From Hallella seregens ATCC 51272 (lineage in GTDB: Bacteria > Bacteroidota > Bacteroidia > Bacteroidales > Bacteroidaceae), in the NCBI RefSeq assembly GCF_000518545.1, contig NZ_JADU01000010.1:1-64000 (forward strand): 64,000 bases of DNA, given 5' to 3'. This document shows, piece after piece, positions 41,917-49,983 of the stretch. The notes under the pieces are model-generated. The model was not told where the DNA came from. It saw nothing but the letters and a program-made list of their open reading frames with translations, and did no database searches. How positions within the stretch are numbered: the first letter of the stretch is position 1; each line of letters begins with the position of its first letter. Both the position numbers and the translations under genes were made by a program.

Positions 41917-44616
41917 ATGACATCCTGCAAGACTCTCCTCACCCTCGGTCTTCTGCTGGCCAGTGCCGCGGCACCGGCCCAGGAATACCGTCCCGGCTCC
42001 AGCCTGTTTCTGACCCCATGGCCCGTCGCCCAGGTCACCGTTCCGTTCTCCTTGTCGGCCACCGGCACGCAATTGCCCGTCCGATGGGGCCTCGACGTGG
42101 CTTGGCTCAACGAGCAAAACATCCGCAAAGGCATCAATTTCATAGGCAGGGAAAACCTGGGAATTGCCCGCAGCAGCTTCCAAATGAACGAGTCTCTGGT
42201 GGGTGACACCGCCCTCACCAAGGCGCAGCAGACCATGCTGCGACGGCGGACGGCAGCCATCAATCTGATAAGTCACAGCCTCGACATCGTGCTCAACGCC
42301 GACCAAGGCGACGGTTCTTCGCAATACATCAACAGCTACTACTCGTCGGGCAACAGGGCCAATCCCGAACGCTGGGCCCGCCTTATCGACGCCTCGGTGG
42401 CCTACATGCAGGAGAAATATCCCGCCCACAAGGTCGTGGCGGTGTCTCCTTTCAACGAGCCCGACTATACGCCGTGGAACGAGGGAACGCTGGCCAACTT
42501 CAAGGAAATAGCCAAACTGCTGAAAGAAAACTACCCCCGGTTCGAGAATATAGCCATCACGGCCGGCAATACGCTCAACAATGACCATGCCGCCAACTGG
42601 TACAACGGGGTGAAACCCTATGCCACATGGGGCAACACGCACCAGTTGGCGGGGTCGTTCAACAGCTTTGCCAACTTCTGGAAACAGGTGGTCGACGACG
42701 GCAACTACCCTTACGCCGACGAGCTGCACAACGTGGGCGAGGCCATGATAGCCGTCCATTATGGCATGAAGACCGGCATCTGGTGGGGATTCGACAGCCG
42801 CGCCCGCGGTGAATTTTGCCGCATCAGCAACCACGGCACGCGCTTGGCCTATGCCGAGAACCGCGCAACGTGGACGGCAGCATCGGTCTATCGAGACGAT
42901 GCCACCGGCCAAGCCAAGGCCTTTGTGGGCGGCAGCGAGCGTCAGGCCAACAACTCCACGTACCTCTTTCTCTCGCCCGACCGCGACGTTTACTTCGACG
43001 GTCAAGGCCCCTTGCGCGCCTTCCGCATGGAATATCCCGGCGGAACAGGCTATCAAACAGGCCAGACCAACGCCGAGCGCGTGTACAATATCACCAGCGG
43101 CGAGGACGTGGAGCGCAAGCCGCTCACGGCCGGAGAGTACAAGATTATGAACAAAGGCACGCAGGGTTTGGTGGCCGCCCTCGGCACAGACGACATTGTT
43201 CAGAACTGCTACACGCCCACCGCTACTCCCCGCAAGCAGGACATCTGGGCCATTGCACCGGCCAGCGACCGCATCGGCGGCGACTACAGCTTCTACACCA
43301 TCACCAATCCCGCGACTGGACTACACCTGAACGTGCTCAACAACTCGACGGAATCTGGGGCCAATGTCATTCCCTACAACGCCCAGAATGCCAGCAACGA
43401 GCAGTGGTACACGGAGTATGCGGGCGACGGCTTCTATTTCATCCGCAACCGTGAAAGCGGCCTTTACCTCAGTTTGCGCGCCAACCGCAAGGTGAGCAAC
43501 ATCAGCATCGTGCAGAGTAGTCTGCTCACCGGCGCCAACCTGGACCGCCAGCTGTGGCGCTTCCTGCCCACAGACGCACCCACAGAACTCACTGCACCCA
43601 CCACCCCCACCGGGCTCACGGCCACGCCGCAATCGGCCAGTGTGAGGCTCAACTGGACGGCAAGCACCGACGCCGACGTGGACAACTACACCGTTCTGCG
43701 CGCCAATGCCGACGGGAACGGGTGGAACACCATCGCCCGCGGCATCGCCGCCACCGCCTATACAGACAATACTTGCCGCCCCGGCACCACCTATATATAT
43801 AAGGTGGTGGCCGTGGACAAGTCGCTCAATGCCTCCGAACCCAGCACGACCATACAGGCAAGGCCCGGCAACGACAAGGATATGGTGGCCTCGTGGCAGT
43901 TTGAAGGCAGCATCAACGACGAGTCAGCCAACATGATGGACGCCGTCAGCCCTGAGGCTCCGGCCTATCAGACCGACGCCAAAGTCGGTGCCCAGGCCCT
44001 CGCACTGAACGGTACCGGCTGGCTGCAACTGCCTTACGAGGCGGGCGACATGGACGAAATGACCATCGCCCTATGGGCCAAATGGACCAACAACAGCAAG
44101 AGCTGGACGCGCCTCTTCGACTTTGGCAACGGCACAACGCAGTACATGTTCCTCACGCCGAGCAACGGCACGAACATGCGTTTCGCCATCAAGGACGGCG
44201 GAGACGAGCAGACCGTGGATGCCCCGACCAAGTTCCCGGCCAACAGCTGGCACCACGTGGCCGTCACTCTTGGCGGCGGAACCGTCACCCTCTGGCTGGA
44301 CGGGCAGGCCGTCGGTTCGTCCACGGGCGTCACCATCAAGCCCAGCGACATCCACCCCGTGCTCAACTACCTGGGCCGAAGCCAGTTCAGGACCGACCCT
44401 TTGTTTGCCGGAGCCCTCGACGACGTGCGCATCTACAACCACGCGCTCAGCCAGGAACAGCTGCGAGACCTTATCTCCCAGCCCACGGGCATCGCCTCTC
44501 CCGAAGCCGAGGAGAGCCGCAAGGCTGAACCGCTCTACAATCTGGGCGGCAGCCGCGTGGCCGAAAGCTACAAGGGCGTCGCCGTGCAGAAAGGGCGCAA
44601 GGTGGTCAGGCGGTAA
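41917..44616 (+). CDS. Secreted multi-module glycosidase (GH30-like, ricin-type, FN3, LamG)
   Basis: 899 residues. Signal peptide 1-21. A (beta/alpha)8 clan-A hydrolase-like domain at about 25-370 carries VAVSPFNEPDY with acid/base candidate E181. The nucleophile is unclear; E275 in HNVGEAM is the best candidate. A ricin-type beta-trefoil follows at about 405-555 (YKIMNKGTQGLVAAL; DRQLWRFLP), then FN3 at about 560-650 (PTGLTATPQSASVRLNW), then LamG at about 655-850 (MTIALWAKWTNNS). The C-terminal LYNLGGSRV ... GVAVQKGRKVV resembles the short sorting-like tail of many Prevotella surface proteins. The substrate is unknown. Confidence 0.75.
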   Translation: MTSCKTLLTLGLLLASAAAPAQEYRPGSSLFLTPWPVAQVTVPFSLSATGTQLPVRWGLDVAWLNEQNIRKGINFIGRENLGIARSSFQMNESLVGDTALTKAQQTMLRRRTAAINLISHSLDIVLNADQGDGSSQYINSYYSSGNRANPERWARLIDASVAYMQEKYPAHKVVAVSPFNEPDYTPWNEGTLANFKEIAKLLKENYPRFENIAITAGNTLNNDHAANWYNGVKPYATWGNTHQLAGSFNSFANFWKQVVDDGNYPYADELHNVGEAMIAVHYGMKTGIWWGFDSRARGEFCRISNHGTRLAYAENRATWTAASVYRDDATGQAKAFVGGSERQANNSTYLFLSPDRDVYFDGQGPLRAFRMEYPGGTGYQTGQTNAERVYNITSGEDVERKPLTAGEYKIMNKGTQGLVAALGTDDIVQNCYTPTATPRKQDIWAIAPASDRIGGDYSFYTITNPATGLHLNVLNNSTESGANVIPYNAQNASNEQWYTEYAGDGFYFIRNRESGLYLSLRANRKVSNISIVQSSLLTGANLDRQLWRFLPTDAPTELTAPTTPTGLTATPQSASVRLNWTASTDADVDNYTVLRANADGNGWNTIARGIAATAYTDNTCRPGTTYIYKVVAVDKSLNASEPSTTIQARPGNDKDMVASWQFEGSINDESANMMDAVSPEAPAYQTDAKVGAQALALNGTGWLQLPYEAGDMDEMTIALWAKWTNNSKSWTRLFDFGNGTTQYMFLTPSNGTNMRFAIKDGGDEQTVDAPTKFPANSWHHVAVTLGGGTVTLWLDGQAVGSSTGVTIKPSDIHPVLNYLGRSQFRTDPLFAGALDDVRIYNHALSQEQLRDLISQPTGIASPEAEESRKAEPLYNLGGSRVAESYKGVAVQKGRKVVRR

Positions 44617-44640
44617 CCCGCCGCGCCCTGCGCCAGCCCG

Positions 44641-45972
44641 CTACACGGCCAGCTTGCGGCTCCGCATGCCGTAAGCGGCAATGACCATAAAGCAAATCAT
44701 AGGAACCACAAACGAAAAATTCATGGCGGGCAGCCCCAGCACCCGCCCCTCTACATCCATGATGGCAGCCTGAACGGGCGGGATGACGCTACCGCCCAAA
44801 ATGCTCATCACCAGGCCGGCACCGGCAAATTTCACGTCGTCGCGGATGCCCGTCAGGGCGATGCCATAGATAGTGGGGAACATCAAACTCATGCAACCCG
44901 ACACCGACACCAGGCACCACAGCCCCACTCTACCGTCTGCAAAGACCACGCCCACCAGCAACAGCAGGGCGGTAGCAGCCAGCAGAGCGAGCAGCGTGCC
45001 GGGGTTGACGAACTTGAGGAAGTAGGTGCACACAAACCGGCCCACGGCAAACAGTGCCAGCGCGCCCAGGTAATAATAGGTGGTGAGCTGGTGGGCCGCA
45101 GGCTCGGCCATGCCTTCCAAGTCGCAGAACACGTGGTTGCCATAGTACATGATGTAGGCCCAACACACCGTTTGCGCCCCTACATAGAAGAACTGGGCCA
45201 CCACGCCGCGGCGGTAATTGGGCAGCCTTGCCAGCCGTCCCACGGCTGCCCACAGGCTGCGCCGCTCGCCGGTGTCGCCGGTTTTGGGCATGCGCGTGAG
45301 GGCAATGGCGGCCAACAGTGCCAGAATCACGATACCGATGTAGAGATAAGGCTGCACCAGGATGTCGAGGTCGTGGGCTTTGATGGCCTCGAACGCCGCC
45401 GGTTCGCCAGCCTTGAGCCGGGCGCGCAGCGCACTGTCGGCCGGGTTGAGCCCCGCCGACACGTAGGTTAGGGCGACGAATGCGCCCGAAATGGCTCCCA
45501 CGGGATTGAATGCCTGCGCAAAGTTGAGCCGTCGGGTGGCCGTGTCGGCCGAGCCCATACAGTAGACATAAGGGTTGCAACTGGTCTCAAGAAACGAGAG
45601 GCCGCAGGTCATCACGAAGTAGGCGGGCAGGAAAGCCAGGAACAGTCCCGAGGCCTTGGCCGGGACAAAGGCCAGCGCGCCCACGGCATAGAGGGCCAGG
45701 CCCAGCATCACACCGGCCTTGAACGAATAGCGCTGGATGAACATGGCCGCCGGAAAAGCCATGCAGAAATAGCCCAGATAGAAAGCCACCTGCACGAAAC
45801 TGCTCTCGAATTTGCTGATTTGGAAGATTTTTCCAAACGAGGAAACCAGCGGGTTGGTCACGTCGTTGGCAAAGCCCCACAGGGCAAAACACAGGGTAAT
45901 CATGAGGAACGCCAGCAGAAAGCTGGTGCCGTCTTTCTTGAAAAGTCCGTCCGGACGCGATGCTGTCTTCAT
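44641..45972 (-). CDS. fucP: L-fucose:H+ symporter-like MFS permease
   Basis: 443 residues with about 12 membrane helices and FucP-family features: MITLCFALWGFANDVTNPLV in helix 1 (the conserved membrane acidic residue), LGYFCMAFPAAMF, SFLETSCNPYV and LNFAQAFNPVGAISG. FucP imports L-fucose with a proton; some family members carry other hexoses. The divergent neighbour is fkp, which uses L-fucose directly, so fucose is the most likely cargo. It has its own strong promoter with an 88-nt leader. Confidence 0.9.
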   Translation of the reverse strand: MKTASRPDGLFKKDGTSFLLAFLMITLCFALWGFANDVTNPLVSSFGKIFQISKFESSFVQVAFYLGYFCMAFPAAMFIQRYSFKAGVMLGLALYAVGALAFVPAKASGLFLAFLPAYFVMTCGLSFLETSCNPYVYCMGSADTATRRLNFAQAFNPVGAISGAFVALTYVSAGLNPADSALRARLKAGEPAAFEAIKAHDLDILVQPYLYIGIVILALLAAIALTRMPKTGDTGERRSLWAAVGRLARLPNYRRGVVAQFFYVGAQTVCWAYIMYYGNHVFCDLEGMAEPAAHQLTTYYYLGALALFAVGRFVCTYFLKFVNPGTLLALLAATALLLLVGVVFADGRVGLWCLVSVSGCMSLMFPTIYGIALTGIRDDVKFAGAGLVMSILGGSVIPPVQAAIMDVEGRVLGLPAMNFSFVVPMICFMVIAAYGMRSRKLAV

Positions 45973-46060
45973 GTTTGTTGAATAGGTGTCAGGTCGATTC
46001 TGCCGTGGCAGGGCCGTCTGGCAGCCCCGTCGCGTGGGTCAAAGGCCCATGGTTTTGGCG

Positions 46061-46092
46061 CAAAAATACAACAAAAAGGCGTTATCACCAAA
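46061..46092 (-). promoter_or_regulatory. fucP promoter (-33 and -7 boxes)
   Basis: On the minus strand TTTG (46089-46092), exactly 20 bp, then TATTTTTG (46061-46068). It lies ten bases from the divergent fkp -7 box. Confidence 0.72.
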
Positions 46093-46101
46093 ATTATTTT
46101 G

Positions 46102-46109
46102 TATTTTTG
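46102..46109 (+). promoter_or_regulatory. -7 box of fkp-GSCFA
   Basis: TATTTTTG, 55 nt before the fkp ATG. Its upstream half would overlap the fucP promoter. Confidence 0.55.
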
Positions 46110-46164
46110 CGGGCAAGGGCACGGCCGCCAAGGCGTGCCCGCAAACCACTTAGAGACCCCACGC

Positions 46165-48990
46165 ATGAAGAAACTGCTCTCGCTTCCCCCCAATCTCGTA
46201 GAATGTTTTCATGACATCACCGGCTGTGACCCGGCCGAATGGTTCTGCGCCCACGACCCCGTGGACCGCAAATTGGGCTCCGGCGGCGGCACCGCCTGGC
46301 TGCTACTCAAGGCCCTGGCCGGCTGCCCTTCGGCCGAGGGCAGGCTGCGGCCGGGCGACCTGCAACGGGTCCTCGACCGGCTGCCACAGGAAAAGCACAT
46401 CCTCATCCACGCCGGCGGGCAGAGCCGCCGACTGCCGGCCTATGCCCCCTCGGGCAAGATTCTCACCCCCCTGCCCGTGTTCCGCTGGGAGCGCGGACAG
46501 CGGCTTTCGCAAGACTTGCTGCAATTGCAGCTGCCGCTCTACGAGCGAATCATGGCGGCTGCACCGGCCCGGCTGCACACCATGGTGGTGAGCGGCGACG
46601 TCTATATCCGCGCCACACAGCCCCTGCAGCCCATCCCCGAGGCCGACGTGGTGTGCTACGGGCTGTGGCTGGGCCCCGAGATTGCCAAGGACCACGGCGT
46701 GTTTGTCTCCTCGCGGCAGCGGCCCTCGGAGCTGGAGTGCATGCTGCAAAAGCCCACGCCAACCGTGCTGGGCCAGCTGCTCAAGGACCATTACTACCTC
46801 ACCGACATCGGTGTCTGGCTGCTTTCCGACCGTGCCGTGCGCGTGCTCATGGAGCATGCCGTGGCCCACGACCGGGTAACCGACTACGATCTCTACGGCA
46901 CCTTCGGCTGCTGTCTCGGCACGCGGCCCACCGTGCACGACGCCGCCGTAGCCCAATTGTCGGTGGCCGTGCTACCGTTGCCCGGCGGCGAGTTCTACCA
47001 TTTCGGCACTTCCCACGAGCTGCTCTCGTCCACACTGGCCATCCAGAACTTAGTGAACGACCAGCGGCGCATCATGCACCACTCGCGAAAGCCCCACCCC
47101 GCCATCTTCGTGCAGAACGCGCTCGCCGAGTGCCGGCTCACCGAAAGCAATGTGAACATCTGGATAGAGAACAGCCACGTGGGCCCGGACTGGACGCTCT
47201 CGCGCGAGAACATCGTCACCGGCGTGCCCCGCAACGACTGGGCACTCACGCTGGAGCCGGGCCAATGCGTAGACCTTGTGCCCATGGGCGAGGCCCACTG
47301 GGCCGTGCGCCCCTATCGCTACGACGACCGTTTTGACGGCAACCTGCAGCAGAAGCCCCTGTTCCCCGTGGCCGAAAGCGTGGAGGCCGCCGGGCAGCTG
47401 CTGGCCTGCATGCTGGGCCAGGACAGGTCGGCCGAGGCCCGTGCCCGTTTCGAGCAGGCACCCAAGGTGAGTGCCGAGCAAATCTCGGCCCGGGCCAACC
47501 TGCGCCGGCTCACGGCGCAGCGCACGCGGCTGCGGGCCGAAGCCTGGCCGCGGCTGGCCCTGAACTACGAGCACAGCATCTTCTACCAGCTCGACCTGGC
47601 TGACGCCGCCCGCGAGTTTGCCCGCCACCACATGGCCGAACCGCCGGCCATCGACGCCCGTGCACCGCTCATGACCCGCATCCACGACGCCATGTTCCGC
47701 TCCGAGCTGGCCCGCCTCAACAGCAGCGACGGCCAAGGCGGCCTCGCGCAGGAGGAGCGGGCCTTTGCCCTGCTGCGCGAGGGACTGGCGGGGCCCACAC
47801 CCGCCGACGGGCCCGCGGCGGCCTTGTCCACGGGCGCCACCGCCATGCCGGGGGCTCCGGCCGCCGGCCGCCGCGTGGCCACCGACCAGATTGTGTGGGC
47901 CCGCAGCCCCGTGCGCATCGACATTGCCGGCGGCTGGACCGACACCCCGCCCTACTGCCTCATGGAGGGCGGGAGCGTCATCAACCTGGCCATAGAGCTC
48001 AACGGCCAGCCGCCCATCCAGACCTACGTGAAGCCCTGCGCCGAGCCCCACATCATTCTGCGCAGCATCGACCTCGGGGCCACGGAGACGGTAACCACCT
48101 ATGAAGAGCTGGCCGACTGCGACCGCGTGGGCAGTCCGTTCTCCATTCCCAAGGCGGCGCTCACGCTGGCCGGCTTCGGCCGCGGCCGGCAACCGGCCGG
48201 ACACGCCACGCTGCGCGACCATCTGCGGGCCTTTGGCTCGGGCATCGAGCTCACGCTGCTCTCGGCCATCCCCGCGGGCAGCGGTCTGGGCACCAGCTCG
48301 GTGCTGGCCGCCACAGTGCTCGGAGCCCTCAGCGACTTCTGCGCACTGGGCTGGGACAAGCAGACCATAGGCCGCCGCACGCTCGAATTGGAGCAGATGC
48401 TCACCACAGGCGGCGGCTGGCAGGACCAGTTCGGCGGACTGCTGCACGGCGTGAAACTGTTGCAGACACAGCCGGGATTCGAGCAGACACCCTCCGTGAG
48501 GTGGCTGCCCGACGGGCTTTTCACCCAACCCGAGTACCGTTCCTGCCATTTGCTCTACTACACGGGCATACGGCGCACGGCCAAAACCATCCTTTCCGAG
48601 ATTGTGCGGCGCATGTTTCTCAACCAGCACGACGAGCTCATGCTGCTGCGGGAGATGAAAGCACACACGATGGAGATGTACGAATCCATCCAGCGGCAGG
48701 ACTTCGAGGCCGTGGGGCGACTGGTTCGCACGACCTGGAAACAGAACCAAATGCTCGACAGCGGCACCAACCCCGACGAGTGCCGACGGCTCACACAGCT
48801 GGTGGACGACCTGTGCCTGGGCTACAAACTGCCCGGGGCGGGCGGCGGAGGCTACCTCTACATGATGGCCAAAGACCCCGAGGCGGCCGCCCGCATCAAG
48901 GCCATCGTTGACGAGCACTCCCTGCGACCCAACGCCCGATTCGTGGACATGAGCCTGAGCCGGCACGGGCTGCAAGTATCGAGAAGCTGA
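46165..48990 (+). CDS. fkp: Bifunctional L-fucokinase / GDP-L-fucose pyrophosphorylase
   Basis: 941 residues from the ATG at 46165 (MKKLLSLPPNLVECFHDITG). The N-terminal pyrophosphorylase half has RKLGSGGGTAWLLL and ILIHAGGQSRRLPAYAPSGK (79-98), then a left-handed helix-like middle (VNIWIENSHVGPDW). The C-terminal fucokinase half is a GHMP kinase: SPVRIDIAGGWTDTPPY, IPAGSGLGTSSVLAA and KLPGAGGGGYLYMM. Fkp turns L-fucose into GDP-fucose by the salvage route; in Bacteroides this feeds fucosylation of capsule and glycoproteins. It is divergent from fucP and followed 27 bp later by a GSCFA gene. An Ala/Gly/Pro-rich linker at about 545-575 joins the halves. Confidence 0.96.
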   Translation: MKKLLSLPPNLVECFHDITGCDPAEWFCAHDPVDRKLGSGGGTAWLLLKALAGCPSAEGRLRPGDLQRVLDRLPQEKHILIHAGGQSRRLPAYAPSGKILTPLPVFRWERGQRLSQDLLQLQLPLYERIMAAAPARLHTMVVSGDVYIRATQPLQPIPEADVVCYGLWLGPEIAKDHGVFVSSRQRPSELECMLQKPTPTVLGQLLKDHYYLTDIGVWLLSDRAVRVLMEHAVAHDRVTDYDLYGTFGCCLGTRPTVHDAAVAQLSVAVLPLPGGEFYHFGTSHELLSSTLAIQNLVNDQRRIMHHSRKPHPAIFVQNALAECRLTESNVNIWIENSHVGPDWTLSRENIVTGVPRNDWALTLEPGQCVDLVPMGEAHWAVRPYRYDDRFDGNLQQKPLFPVAESVEAAGQLLACMLGQDRSAEARARFEQAPKVSAEQISARANLRRLTAQRTRLRAEAWPRLALNYEHSIFYQLDLADAAREFARHHMAEPPAIDARAPLMTRIHDAMFRSELARLNSSDGQGGLAQEERAFALLREGLAGPTPADGPAAALSTGATAMPGAPAAGRRVATDQIVWARSPVRIDIAGGWTDTPPYCLMEGGSVINLAIELNGQPPIQTYVKPCAEPHIILRSIDLGATETVTTYEELADCDRVGSPFSIPKAALTLAGFGRGRQPAGHATLRDHLRAFGSGIELTLLSAIPAGSGLGTSSVLAATVLGALSDFCALGWDKQTIGRRTLELEQMLTTGGGWQDQFGGLLHGVKLLQTQPGFEQTPSVRWLPDGLFTQPEYRSCHLLYYTGIRRTAKTILSEIVRRMFLNQHDELMLLREMKAHTMEMYESIQRQDFEAVGRLVRTTWKQNQMLDSGTNPDECRRLTQLVDDLCLGYKLPGAGGGGYLYMMAKDPEAAARIKAIVDEHSLRPNARFVDMSLSRHGLQVSRS

Positions 48991-49017
48991 ACACCCTTGA
49001 AGCTCAAGAAGAACATC

Positions 49018-49887
49018 ATGGATTTCAGAACCATTGTAGACATTCCCGCCGCGCCGTGGCAAATCATGCCCTGCGAGCGCATGCTCTTCGTGGGGTCGTG
49101 CTTTGCCGACAGCATGGGGCGGCGGTTCGAGCAGGAAAAGTTCCGCACCGTGGTGAATCCCTACGGTGTGATGTACAATCCGGCCAGCATCCTGCACACC
49201 GTAGAGCGGCTCATCGCCGAGGGCGGCATGCCTTTCCGTGCCGACGAGCCGGGCACGGCCGTCTTTACCCTCGGCACCAACCGCGTGTACGTGCTCAAGG
49301 AAACGGGCGAGATTGTGGACAACTGCCGCAAGCGGCCGCCGCGGCTCTTCGAGGAGCGCAGCCTCGGCACCGCCGAGTGCGCCGACTGCCTGCGCCGCAG
49401 CATCGGCCTCATCCGCCGGCATTTCCCCGCTGTGCGCTTCGTGCTCACGGTGAGTCCCATCCGCTATCGCAAGTACGGCTACCACGGCAGCCAGCTTTCC
49501 AAGGCCACGTTGCTGCTGGCCGCCGACAGCGTGGTCTCGGCGGCGGCGGCCCCTCCCGGGGACGGCGGTGAGAGCCGCGACGGGGCGTTGTACTACTTTC
49601 CCTCCTACGAGATTGTGAACGACGAGCTCCGCGACTACCGTTTCTACGCCCCCGACATGCTGCATCCCTCGGCCCAGGCCGTGGACTATATCTACGAACG
49701 CATGGCCGAGACGCTTTTCGCCCCGGCCACCCACGAGTTTCTGCGGGCATGGAAACCCATTCGCGAAGCCCTTGCCCACCAGCCGTTCCACCCGGAATCG
49801 GCCGAATACCAAGCCTTTCTGGCCAAGGCACGCGAGCAGGAGCGCGAGCTGATGCAGCGCGTGGAGGCCGCCAGGCGGCCGCGATAA
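49018..49887 (+). CDS. GSCFA-domain protein (SGNH-hydrolase-like)
   Basis: 289 residues from the ATG at 49018. The name-giving motif is seen as MLFVGSCFADSMGRRF at about residues 22-37, followed by NPYGVMYNPASI, VLTVSPIRY and the final DMLHPSAQAVDYIYERM, whose Asp and His fit the SGNH catalytic pair. The domain is common in Bacteroidota as a single protein, with no proven reaction; acyl- or acetyl-ester hydrolysis is a reasonable guess. It is probably co-transcribed with fkp. Its last codons overlap the third 22-bp repeat array. Confidence 0.87.
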   Translation: MDFRTIVDIPAAPWQIMPCERMLFVGSCFADSMGRRFEQEKFRTVVNPYGVMYNPASILHTVERLIAEGGMPFRADEPGTAVFTLGTNRVYVLKETGEIVDNCRKRPPRLFEERSLGTAECADCLRRSIGLIRRHFPAVRFVLTVSPIRYRKYGYHGSQLSKATLLLAADSVVSAAAAPPGDGGESRDGALYYFPSYEIVNDELRDYRFYAPDMLHPSAQAVDYIYERMAETLFAPATHEFLRAWKPIREALAHQPFHPESAEYQAFLAKAREQERELMQRVEAARRPR

Positions 49888-49956
49888 CGCCGCAACGGCG
49901 ATGCGGCGACGGCGCAAACGCCGCGCGATTACAGCGCAAAGGCCCCGCGATAATAC
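49869..49956. repeat. Degenerate 22-bp tandem array (copy 3)
   Basis: Four units in 22-bp phase, starting at 49869, 49891, 49913 and 49935, three of them opening CGCAA and ending GATAA-, GATTACAG- or GCGACGG-like. The first overlaps the 3' end of the GSCFA gene and the last forms one arm of the following terminator. Confidence 0.65.
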
Positions 49957-49974
49957 GTTTATCGCGGGGCCTTT
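49938..49974. terminator. Bidirectional terminator between GSCFA and GH127 genes
   Basis: A perfect 16-bp stem, AAAGGCCCCGCGATAA pairing with TTATCGCGGGGCCTTT, around a 5-nt loop TACGT. A- and T-ends on both sides serve both converging genes. Confidence 0.88.
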
Positions 49975-49983
49975 GTGTCGTTG

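Noticed and set aside
47050..49917. A 955-codon open frame antisense to fkp and the GSCFA gene
   Set aside because: It mirrors two well-supported genes and arises from GC-rich third positions; it has no family features and no promoter. The same applies to long antisense frames opposite GH51 (14.8-16.4 kb), dnaA (19.6-21.2 kb), nrdJ (24.3-26.4 kb), murF-alr, yfhO, GH127 and GH146.
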